From: Triticum aestivum
Lineage: Eukaryota; Streptophyta; Magnoliopsida; Poales; Poaceae
Assembly (NCBI RefSeq): GCF_018294505.1
Contig: NC_057813.1
Span: 319,695,191 to 319,759,190 of the forward strand
Direction: 5' to 3'
Length of the DNA: 64,000 nt
Both the position numbers and the translations under genes were made by a program. Positions within the stretch are counted from its first letter, which is position 1, and every line of letters starts with the position of its first letter. Positions 44,904 to 54,709 of this stretch are shown here, one piece after another. The notes below the pieces were generated by a model. That model was not told where the DNA came from. It saw only the letters and a program-made list of their open reading frames with translations, and searched no databases.

Positions 44904-44908
44904 CCTCA
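44904..44908. other. Target-site duplication of E4, right copy
   Basis: CCTCA, matching 31507-31511. Confidence 0.95.
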
Positions 44909-45040
44909 TGAACATTAGAATCATTACCAAGAAATGAAAGTACCTGGAAATTTAATTGGCATGCGCGAGCTCTAGTAATTGGTCCAGTATGTATAGCAGC
45001 AGGGGTTGTGGGTGTAACAATGGTATTGATGTCCTCATCA
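44909..45040 (-). repeat. E3 3' LTR, inner part (right of E4)
   Basis: It continues the E3 LTR after E4 and ends CCTCATCA, the complement of the start TGATGAGG. It encodes part of the pol C-terminus. On this strand the pol frame now runs into E4 and stops at 44890. Confidence 0.9.
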
Positions 45041-45053
45041 TCCTCCCCTTCTT
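45041..45053 (-). other. E3 polypurine tract
   Basis: Minus-strand AAGAAGGGGAGGA directly before the LTR start TGATGAGG. It is also coding (text QEGED of pol). Confidence 0.85.
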
Positions 45054-46161
45054 GAAATGAACTCGTCCTCGATGGAAGCTCATCTTCCTCACCCAAATAA
45101 GGCTTCAAATCTGCAATGTTAAAAGTGGGACTAACCCCAAAATCGGCAGGCAGCTCAAGTTTATATGCATTATCATTTATTTTCTCTAACACCTTAAAAG
45201 GACCATCAACACGTGGCATTAGCTTTGATTTGCGCAAATTAGGAAATCTGTCCTTACGCAGATGTAACCAGACAAGATCTCCAGGTGCAAACACAACATG
45301 TTTTCTACCCTTTTCTCCAGCAAGTTTATATTTAGCATTCACACGCTCAATGTTTTCCTTAGTTACCTCATGCATTTTTAAGTTCAATTCAGCATGTTGT
45401 TTAGCATCAAAATTAACCTTCTCCGAAGATGGAAGAGGCAACAAATCAATAGGTGCATGAGGTAGGAAACCATACACAATTTCAAAAGGGCACATCTTAG
45501 TAGTAGAATGCAATGAACGATTGTAAGCAAATTCAATATGAGGCAAGCATTCTTCCCACATTTTCTTGTTATTCTTCAAAACAGCCCTAAGCATAGTAGA
45601 CAAAGTTCTATTGACTACTTCAGTTTGTCCATCAGTTTGAGGATGACATGTAGTACTAAAAAGAAGTTTAGTCCCCAACTTAGCCCATAAACATCTCCAA
45701 AAGTGGCTAAGAAATTTAGTATCACGATCTGAAACAATTGTATTTGGCACACCATGCAAGCGAATAATTTCACGAAAGAACAAATCAGCAACATTAGTAG
45801 CATCATCGCTTTTATGACATGGTATAAAATGTGCCATTTTTGAAAATCTATCCATGACAACAAATATGCTATCCCTCCCCTTCTTTGTTCGAGGTAAACC
45901 TAAAACAAAGTCCATCGATATATCCTCCCAAGGAACACTAGGTACAGGCAAAGGCTTATATAAACAATGAGGATTGAGTTGTGACTTAGCTTTTTGACAT
46001 GTAGTGCAGCGAGCAACAAAACGCTCAACATCCCGTCTCATCTTTGGCCAAAAGAAATGTGTAGCAATTACGTCCTCTGTCTTCTTCACGCCAAAGTGTC
46101 CCATTAATCCTCCTCCATGCGCTTCCTGCAACAAGAAAAGACGAACAGAGCTAGCTGGAAT

Positions 46162-47963
46162 TCATAGCTTGTTAGCATGGAACACAAAGCCATCATTAAT
46201 AACAAACTTGTTCCATGTTCTTCCTTCTTTACAATTCTGCATTACATCTTTAAAATCAACATCATGCACATATTGATCTTTGATGGTCTCCAAACCAAAT
46301 ATTTTGAAGTCGAGTTGTGAAAGCATAGTATAGCAACGAGACAATGCATCAACAATAACATTTTCTTTACCCTTCTTTTGTTTAATAACATAAGGGAAAG
46401 TCTCAATGAATTCAACCCATTTAGCAAGTCTATGATTCAGTTTGGCTTGACTTTTAATATGTTTCAAAGATTCATGATCAGAATGTATAACAAATTCTTT
46501 GGGCCATAAATAATGTTGCCATGTCTCTAAAGTCTGAACAAGAGCATATAATTCTTTATCATAAGTAGAATAATTCAGACTAGGCCCACTCAATTTTTTA
46601 GAAAAGTATGCAATAGGTTTGCCATCTTGTAATAACACACCTCCTAATCCAATTCCACGAGTATCACATTCAAGCTCAAAAGTCTTATTAAAATCAGGAA
46701 GTTGGAGTAAAGGAGCATGTGTCAACTTATCTTTCAATACCGTGAAGGCTTCTTCCTGTGCGGTACCCCAAACAAAAGGCACATCCTTCTTTGTAAGCTC
46801 ACTAAGAGGTGCAGCAATGGTGCTGAAATCTCTCACAAAACACCTATAGAATCCAGCAAGGCCAAGAAAACTCCCCACTTGTGTGACCGTTTTGGGCTGC
46901 GGCCAACTCTAAATAGCTTCAATCTTGGCTTTATCAACTTCAATTCCCTATGGAGTAACAACATAGCCAAAAAAGACACTCGGTCGGTGCAAAAGGTGCA
47001 CTTCCCAAGGTTACCAAGCAAACGTGCATCACGTAGAGCAATAAAAATAGCACGTAAATGTTCCAAATGTTCCTCCAAAGATCAATATGTCATCAAAGTA
47101 AACTACCACAAATCGTCCAATGAAAGCACGTAAAACTTCATTCATTAATCTCATGAAAGTACTAGGTGCATTAGTTAACCCAAAAGGCATGACTAGCCAC
47201 TCATATAATCCAAACTTAGTTTTAAAAGCTGTTTTCCATTCATCCCCCAATTTCATACGAATTTCATGGTATCCACTACGCAAATCAACTTTGGAGAATA
47301 TTGTAGAGCCACTCAATTCATCAACATATCATCTAGCCTAGGAATAGGATGACGATAAAAAATAATAATATTATTAATGCCTCTACAATCAACACACATA
47401 CGCGATGTACCATCCTTTTTCGGCACTAGAATAATAGGAACATCACAAGTACTAAGGGATTCGCGTATATAACCTTTGTCGAGAAGCTCTTGTACTTGAC
47501 GCATAATCTCCTTCGTCTCCTCTGGATTGGTACGGTATGGTGCATGGTTGGGTAGCGATGCACCAGGAATTAAGTCAATTTGATGATCAATCCCTCGAAT
47601 AGGTGGTAATCCCAGTGGCACGTCTTGTGGGAAGACGTCAGCGAACTCCTGCAAAATGTTAGTGACAGCAGGGGGCAAAGAGGAAGGCATGTCCTCGAAT
47701 GAAAATAATGCCTCTTTGCACACAAAAGCATAGCAAACAGATTTGCTAAAATCTAGCTCATCAATATCAGATTTAGTGGCAAGTAAACATGCACTTTTCA
47801 ATTTAATTTTAGAAGTAATAGTAGATGGTTTATTATTAGGCTTCATTTGATGCTCAAATTCTTTTGCCACAATCTCATTTTCACTCTTATTTTTCTCCTG
47901 TTTTGCTTTATTACCTCTATTAATATCATCTTTCAATATGGAATCAGGAGTCATAGGAAGCAA
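46162..47963 (-). pseudogene. E3 reverse transcriptase-RNase H, frameshifted
   Basis: RT starts near RQVQELLDKGYIRE with VPKKDGTSRMCVD, continues in a second frame with [26 protein letters not shown] and [10 protein letters not shown] (about 47090-47120), then shifts again near 47090 and near 46960. RNase H has [16 protein letters not shown] and [10 protein letters not shown] and ends near VDALSR. At least three shifts (about 47315, 47090, 46960) and the TGA at 46162 inactivate it. RT would copy the element RNA. Confidence 0.9.
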
Positions 47964-48361
47964 AGTAATATTTTATCCTTATGAACAAGAGTATACTGAT
48001 TGTTTCTACCATGGTGGACAGAATTTTTATCAAATTGCCATGGTCGACCAACTAATAAGGAACATGCTTGCATAGGTACCACATCACAATCAACATAATC
48101 AACATATGTAGAGATACTAAATTGCACATGAATAGTACATGTTACCTTAACCTTGCCGCTGTTGTTGAACCATTGGATGTAGTAAGGATGTGGATGTGGT
48201 CTTGTGGTTAGAGATAGCTTCTCCACCATCTCCATGCTAGCCAAGTTGTTGCAGCTCCCTCCGTCTATGATAACGCGCACAGAACGTTCCTTCACAACTC
48301 CCTTTGTATGGAACAAATTATGCCTCTGATTTTGCTCAGCTTGTGTGACCTGCACACTCAA
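47951..48361 (-). pseudogene. E3 protease
   Basis: The minus strand carries VRVIIDGGSCNNLAS, the DGGS-type active site found in this group, and QACSLLVGRPWQFD. A frame change near 48360 separates it from gag. Confidence 0.85.
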
Positions 48362-49865
48362 AACATGTTGAGCAACAAAACATCATACCTCTCAGCGTCT
48401 TCAAGAGCCATGTATTGCGTCTCATCATCAGAATCATATCCACCATGTTCTTCACGTGTAATAAGGGCCAAAGTCTCCTCATCATAGTCACTAGCAGACT
48501 CATACCCACCATCCTCAGTAGCAATCATCACACGCTGAGATTTGCATTCTCGCACATAATGACCTCTTCCCTTACAACGACGACAAATAATATCACGTGT
48601 GTGCCCTGTTGATGCCAAGGAAGAAGAAGAGCTCTGTGTAGGCCCGGCAGGTGCTCTCTTGGCAGACAGTGGTGGTTGTGTCTGCTTTCTTGTATCACGG
48701 CTGGAGGTGGCACCTGATGGAGGTGTTGGTGTAGTGGAAGTAGAAAATGCACGAGGTGTCCATGAGGAAGGTCGACCTGCAGAAAAGTTAGTGCGCGCCA
48801 TTGCTTGTCGATCCTGCTCTTCACGTTCAGCTTTACAAGCAAGATGGAATAAACGAGTGATATTAGTATACTCCTTATACTCCAGAATGGTCTGAATCTC
48901 TCTATTTAATCCACCCATAAAACGTGCAAGCATAGCTTCATTCTCCTCAACAATACCACATCTAATCATGCTAGTTTGTAATTCCTGGTAATATTCTTCT
49001 ACAGAATTTTTTCCTTGCCTTAACGCTGCAATTTTTTAAGCAATTCACGTTGATAATATGGTGGAACCCAATGAGTACGCATAGCAGTTTTCAAAGCAGT
49101 CCGAGTAGCTGGAATAGGATATAATCTACAATGTTCAGACCACCATACACATGCAAAACTAGTGAAAGCACAAACAGCAGAAGCAACCCGTCTCTCCTCG
49201 CGATATTATAAACATGTAAAATGTTGTTCAGTTTCTAACTCCCAAGTAAGATATATATCAGGAACATATCTACCCTCAAATGGTGGAATATGCAATTTCA
49301 GTTTAGGAATATGGTCATTATCTCGTACCTGAGGTGGTGGTGCAGGCCTACCATTGCGATTATATACTTGAGGTCGACCTGCATGTGGTGGTGCAGCTGG
49401 CTGCACATAGTTCTGATTTTGATCAACCTCATCCTCATAATCGCCCGCATACTCATCATCCTCCTGGGTACCAGCAGCAGCAGTAGCAGGAGCCAAAGAA
49501 GCATCAACAACAGGTACATCAACACCAGAAGTTTGGCCATCCGCAAGAGGAACACGCTTCGCTCGTCCATACTGATTCGGAAGGGGGCGTTGTTGTTGTC
49601 GTTGCAGAGGTGTGATAGGTGCAGCCGGCGATGGTTGTGGAAAACGCTCGAGCAATTCATTAAACTTGTTATCAGGCTTTGTTTCAAACGTCTTCTCAAT
49701 TCCATATATCTTCTCCATGGCCTCTTCAAATCTTTTTAGCACATCTTGCACCTGTCCACTCATCATTTGCTGAAATTTACCATGTAGCTGTTTGTTCGTC
49801 AGGTTCTCCCAATCAGTCTCATCAGCTTGTGATCCTGCTATTGTTAGCAGCAAATAGAAACACAC
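48350..49865 (-). pseudogene. gag: E3 gag, broken in the middle
   Basis: The N-terminal part (49865-49206) holds TNKQLHGKFQQMM, a Pro/Gln linker, and the start of the capsid (LKLHIPPFEGRY). Between 49205 and 48970 the frame is lost. The C-terminal part (48969-48358) has FMGGLNREIQTIL, a Ser/Thr/Pro-rich stretch and a CCHC zinc knuckle CRRCKGRGHYVREC. The true start codon is uncertain because the first Met candidates lie in leader-like sequence. Confidence 0.88.
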
Positions 49866-50837
49866 AAGGATATGATCCTACATACTACTAAGAAGTGGTG
49901 GTGGTGTATCACAAACCCGTCAAGCAAATCTCAAATTCTTACGTGTTCTTACCCAGCACCAGGAGGTGATCGGCAACTGTTGTAGTCAAAACTCTCAAAG
50001 CTTGGATAAAGCGATTACCTAGGAGAGTCAAACGCACGACGTAGATGTATGTGGAGCTGGGAAGGCTTATAATATGGTAGTAAAAAGGGTCAGCAGTAAT
50101 CAATTCAGAGATGCAAAGTTGAATAAATGCTCAACGACGGTACTGTGCTAGTCCTAGGCTAGACCATGCTAGAGACGCGAGCCTAGAACACTAACAAATC
50201 ACGGCGCTGCATGTAAACAAGGGAAAAGCACACTCTGAATTTTATTTTTTTCGCTCTGCTTTTTTTTCTTTTTCCAAAACCTACTCAAGGAAGGAAACAC
50301 GAATCAGAAATTAGATGGATCTCCGAAACAAACCTAATACGAAAAGAACTCGGATTGGTGGTAGGATATGGCAGCGGTGGTGGTATATGATAGCGATGGT
50401 GGTATATGGATATGGATCGGTGGTATATGGCAGCGTTGGTGGGATATGGCAGCGGTGGTGGTATATGGCAGCGGTGGTGGTATAAGGCAGCGTTGGTGGG
50501 ATATGGCAGCGGTGGTGGTATATGGCAGCGGTGGTGGTATAAGGCAGCATTGGTGGGATATGGCAGCGGTGGTGGTATATGGCAACAGGGATGAAGATGG
50601 TGCGGTGGCGGTGTGACAAACAGTGACAGAACTCGAAACTCTAAAGGACTATACGCTAAGACCAGCAACTAGACACGACGATGCAACCACAATTTCAACA
50701 AAGCAAAACCCTAACCAGATTGGTTCAGATATGATGAACTAACCCTAAAATTTTTTGCAGCTTTTTCGTGGACTGTAGATATGAAGAACAGACTCGATCT
50801 AAACTACGAAAAACTATAAAATCTCATCGAGCAACTT
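49866..50837 (-). other. E3 leader
   Basis: About 970 bp between the primer site and gag. It contains the minisatellite at 50355-50585, a T-rich tract near 50240-50275 and no supported gene. Confidence 0.75.
50355..50585 (-). repeat. 19-bp minisatellite with 57-bp higher-order period
   Basis: On the plus strand, units like GCAGCGGTGGTGGTATATG (19 bp) repeat. Three variant units (ending GGGATATG, GGTATATG, GGTATAAG) form a 57-bp block present twice in tandem (about 50432-50545) with a partial third. The related leader at 53627-53735 has shorter, more varied units. Confidence 0.85.
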
Positions 50838-50852
50838 GGAAATCTGATACCA
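50838..50852 (-). other. E3 primer-binding site, tRNA-Met type
   Basis: Minus-strand TGGTATCAGATTTCC lies two bases inside the LTR end. The first ten bases match the usual initiator tRNA-Met site. Confidence 0.85.
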
Positions 50853-50854
50853 CT

Positions 50855-51768
50855 TAATAGAGGCAAAGGTGTTCCGTCTTTCGATGAGATGATGGATATC
50901 GCTTTGGTGGAAGTCTACTTTAATGATCCGACTACGAACGTGCAAGGACGTCGCACCTTAGCAATCGCTAAACCAACTCCGAGAGGTTATTGACCACATT
51001 GGAGCACGATCAACCTGACCACGAGGGTCTGTTTCCTGCGAGCAAACGAAGAACAAGCAAGAAACTGATATTGCAATCTGGATATTGCTAATATAAGATG
51101 AAAGCTTTATTGATCAAGGTGGTGTTCTGTGATGCCTTTGTCTGGTCGTTGAATACAATCGAAGTAGGTGAAGTTGCAGCTATGGCGAACTTTAATCTAA
51201 ACAAAACCCAAAGTCTAAACGACGCCCTAAGGGCTGTATATATGGAGGAAGAGGGGGGAATTTCATGGCCCTTGAGGGAGGGGTCCGAAACCAACCCTAA
51301 CTCTTGTTTCCCCACACATACGGACTCTAAAAATAGCCTATAATCAAGTATTTCGAAATTACATGGGCCTAGCCCAATAATAAGGTGACGCCACCTAGAA
51401 TACCCTCTGGACAAAAATTATGAAGTAGCATCTTGTATATTTCGTCCAAGGCTTCATGCACTCATTATGGTGGCTTCCCCATCCTGAAATCATCACTTGT
51501 AACTCCGTTCTTGTTCCCCTTGCGCATGCCATCATCTCCATGCTTGTTCTTGCTCCAATGTTCATCCTTCTCAACGCTAGGCCCTTCATTTGTAAGCAAA
51601 ACAAATGTATCCAATTTAGGCAGCATCATATTCTCATGAACATTAGAATCATTACCAAGAAACGAAAGTACCTGGTAATTTATTTGGCGTGCGCGAGCTC
51701 TAGTAATTGGTCCAGTATGTATAGCAGCAGGGGTTGTGGGTGTAACAATGGTATTGATGTCCTCATCA
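50855..51768 (-). repeat. E3 5' LTR (right), 914 bp
   Basis: The right copy of the LTR, uninterrupted. On the minus strand it starts TGATGAGGACATC and ends CTATTA (TATCA expected). It encodes the last ~100 codons of pol (stop at 51465) but without the rest of the gene. A TATA-like sequence lies near 51238 on the minus strand. Confidence 0.9.
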
Positions 51769-51773
51769 TTATT
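51769..51773. other. Target-site duplication of E3, right copy
   Basis: TTATT, matching 30710-30714. Confidence 0.9.
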
Positions 51774-52623
51774 CCCTCTAGTATGTTGCATCTTTGCACT
51801 ACTAGCATGCTTGACTTGTTTGCTATGATTGCTTGCTATGTTGCATCACCCATGTTCCACTATTACTTGCTTTCTTGGGTTGATGACATATATGCTCATG
51901 CCTCTCACATGATATATCTTGATCATTGTCTCTTGTGTCCATTAGTTGCCTCTCTCATATCCACTTGTATTGTGTGCAACCATACTATGCTTATTGATCT
52001 TGGATACTTTGACATATTACTTGTGATGCATGCTTGTTTGATTGAGCCTATTGCATTTGGTTGTTCTCGCATCATATGGCTCCATACTATGCAATACTCG
52101 CTTGTCCTTTCTTATGATGAGCATGATGCATACACTTGTTTGGTATCTTACCACACGAATGATAGGTATTGCACTTGCGCTAACCTCATTTGTTTTTCCG
52201 AGTGTTTTCCATGTTCTTTTGTTTTGAAGAATTCACAAGGCATTACCGTGATGAGACATATTGGCTATGTGAAGGCATACATGATGTGCAACACCAACAT
52301 TTTCGACATCCTCATAAAGGTGAACTCTTTCCCTTTGAGCCATCCTCAAGTACGCATATTGGATGGGTCACTCTTTCATTGTTGTTTCCTTCTTGTTGTC
52401 TACATGATACATCTCGCGAACAGAGGAGCGACATTGGAGATTGGCTCTATGGACCTTAACATTGAGGAGCGCTCGCACTTATTGGATGCACCTTCGAAAC
52501 TTCACTCATGCCACGACATCGAGCATTGGTACACCAACACCTCCATATTTGTTGATTGTGCTCACACATGTCATTCCCGATGGACATTTCATACTCACCA
52601 CAAGTTTGCACCGTATGCATGGA
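51769..52623 (+). pseudogene. E1' interior fragment, right half
   Basis: It resumes at TTATT after E3 and aligns with 17325 onward of E1, for example CTAGTATGTTGCATC and, in protein, VASPM and CANLICFSECF. The frame stays open to 52724. After about 52230 it diverges from E1 and no clear match remains; the E3-family LTR starts in the same frame near 52624. Confidence 0.75.
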
Positions 52624-53344
52624 TTGAACATTGGAGCAAGAAAAAGCATGGAGCTGATGGCATGCGCAAGGGGAACAAGAACAGAGTTACAAGTGATGAT
52701 TTCAAGGCTTTGAAGCCACCATAACGAGTGCATGAAGCCTTGGACGAAATGTACAAGATGCCACTTCATAAATTTCGTCCAGAGGCTATTCTAGCTGCTG
52801 CGTCACCTTTTTATTGGGCCAGGCCCATGTAATTTTGAAATACATAAGTATAGGCTATTTTTAGAGTCCGTATGTGTGGGGAAGCAAGAGATAGGGTTGG
52901 TTTCGGACCCCTCCACCAAGGGCCACGAAATCCACCCCCCCCCCCTCTTCCTCCATATATAGAGCCCTTAGGGCACCGTTTAGACTTTGGGTTTTGTTTG
53001 GATTAAAAGTTCCCCATAGCTGCAACTTCGTGTACTTCGATTTTGTTCAACGACCAGACAAAGGCGTCACAGAACCCCACCTTCATTAATAAAGCTTTCC
53101 TCTGTTATTCGCAGTATCTAGATTGCAATCTTAGTTTCTTGCTAGTTCTTCGTTTGCTTGCAGGAAATAGACCTTCGTGGTCAGGTTGATCATGCTCTGG
53201 CGTGGTCAATAACCTCTCGTAGTTGGGTTAGCGATTGCTAAGGCGCGACGTCCTCGCACGTTCGTAGTCGGAACGTCAAAGTCGACTTCCAGCAAAATGA
53301 TAGCCACCATCTCATCGAAAGACGGGACACCTTTGCCTCTATCA
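52624..53344 (+). repeat. E3-family LTR, 5'-truncated, plus strand
   Basis: It begins inside the LTR at ACATTGGAGCAAG, lacking the first ~200 bp, and ends CTCTATCA at 53344. TATATAG lies at 52956-52962 and a poly(A)-signal-like AATAAA at 53088-53093. It is the LTR of a second E3-family copy lying opposite to E3. Confidence 0.88.
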
Positions 53345-53346
53345 AG

Positions 53347-53361
53347 TGGTATTAGATTTCT
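53347..53361 (+). other. Primer-binding site of plus-strand E3-family copy
   Basis: TGGTATTAGATTTCT lies two bases after the LTR end, the tRNA-Met type with one change. Confidence 0.8.
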
Positions 53362-54490
53362 AGGTTGCTCGGTGAGATTTTACAGTTTTTCGTAGTTTAG
53401 ATCGAGTCTGTTCTTCATACCTACAGTCCACGAAAAAGCCACAAAAAAATTAGGGTTAGGTCATCATATCCGAACCAGTCTGAGCCTTTGCATAGTCTTC
53501 TCAGTATTTTGCTTTGTTGAATTTGCGGTTGCATCGTCGTGTCAAGTTGCTGGTCTTAGGGTCTAGTCCTTTAGAGTTTCGAGTTTTGTCACAGTTTGTC
53601 ATGCTGCCGCCGCACCATCCTACCACTACTGCCATATACCACCACCGTTGCCATATCCTACCACCGCTGCCATATACCACCACGGCTGCCATATCCTACC
53701 ACCGCACCATATACCATCACCGCTACCATATACCACCGTATATGCACCACCGATCCGAGTTCTATTCATATTAGGTTTGTTTTCGAGATCTATCTATTTT
53801 CCTATTCATGTTTCCTTGCCGGAGTAGGTTTGGGAAACAACCCTCCGTTTAGGCCCAAATTTTCTCAAAAACGCACTCGACAAATTTTTTCTGGCTATCC
53901 AATTTTTAGATGTTTCCAAGCGTATTGAGACAGTCGCCATTATAGAAAGTCTTTTTTGAGCCATTTCCAGTTTTTGGGTCCGGGCAGTCGAAAAAAAATT
54001 GGTCACAAAAATTTTGTGTCTATCCTGTTATCTTGACTTGGGAAGAGTTTTGAGACACTCGCCATTATAGTGATTTTTCGGCAAAAAAAAGCAAAAAAAA
54101 ATTCAGAGTGTGCTCTTCCCTTGTTTCCGTGCAGCGCCGTGATTTTGTTAGTGTTCTAGGCTCACGTCTCTAGCACGATCTAGCCTAGGACCAGCACAAT
54201 ACCGTCATTGAGCGTTTATTCAACTTTGCATCTCTGAATTGATTATTGCTGACCCTTTTTGCTACCATATTAGAAGCCTTCCCAGCTCCACATACATCTA
54301 CGTCGTGCGTTTGACTCTCCCTAGTAATCGCTCTATCCAAGCTTTGAGAGTTTTGACTACAACGGTTGCCGATCACCACCTGCTATTGGGTAAGAACTAG
54401 TAAGAATTTGAGATTCACTTGACGGATTTGTGACACCCCACCACCACCATCTTCGAGTAGTCTGTAGGATCATATTCTTGTCTGTTTTTA
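53362..54490 (+). other. Leader of plus-strand E3-family copy
   Basis: About 1.1 kb. It holds an imprecise CCATATACCACC-type minisatellite (about 53627-53735), an A-rich tract near 54080-54105 and no gene. It matches the E3 leader in reverse. Confidence 0.8.
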
Positions 54491-54709
54491 TTGCTGCTAA
54501 CTAGGGCAGGAACACAAGCCGACGAGATTGACTGGGAGAACATGACGAACAAGGAGCTTCATGATAAGTTTCATCAAATGTTGGGTCAACCAGTGGAAGA
54601 CGTGATGGTCAACTTTGGAAAGGCAATGGAAAAGATGGATAACATTGAGAAGTCAATTCACACCAAGTTGGACGCCAAGTTTGATGAATTACTCAAACGT
54701 CTCCCACAA
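54491..54709 (+). pseudogene. gag: gag 5' fragment of E3-family copy, cut by E5
   Basis: It encodes AGTQADEIDWENMTNKEL and FGKAMEKMDNIEK, aligned to the start of E3 gag. It is cut off by the LTR start of E5 at 54710. Confidence 0.85.

Larger units (their letters stand above)
44890..46161 (-). pseudogene. E3 integrase, C-terminus cut by E4
   Basis: The HHCC finger is [13 protein letters not shown] ... CTTCQKAKS. The core has D in [11 protein letters not shown] in IVSDRDTKF and E in [10 protein letters not shown], all intact. The C-terminal part has [14 protein letters not shown] and [10 protein letters not shown], then GPITRARA in the LTR. E4 interrupts the last ~45 codons and the frame stops five codons into E4. 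The frame is the same as RNase H upstream, from which only a TGA at 46162-46164 (Cys before, LCIPASS-like context) separates it. Confidence 0.92.
30715..51768 (-). mobile_element. E3: CRM-like chromovirus, interrupted by E4
   Basis: E3 runs on the minus strand, with a 914-bp 5' LTR at right (50855-51768) and a ~929-bp 3' LTR at left (30715-31511 plus 44909-45040, split by E4). A TTATT duplication flanks it. The minus-strand order is leader with minisatellite, gag, protease, RT, RNase H, integrase, purine tract, LTR. The LTR starts TGATGAGGACATC, and the pol frame continues into it. The protease IIDGGSCNNLAS, the RT text and the LTR-overlapping pol end resemble plant CRM-clade elements; centromere specificity cannot be told from this. 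Without E4 it is ~7.7 kb. Confidence 0.88.

Noticed and set aside
50368..50616. Gly/Trp/Tyr-rich frame MAAVVVYGSGGG-like
   Set aside because: It is translation of the 19-bp minisatellite, present in several frames and on both strands.
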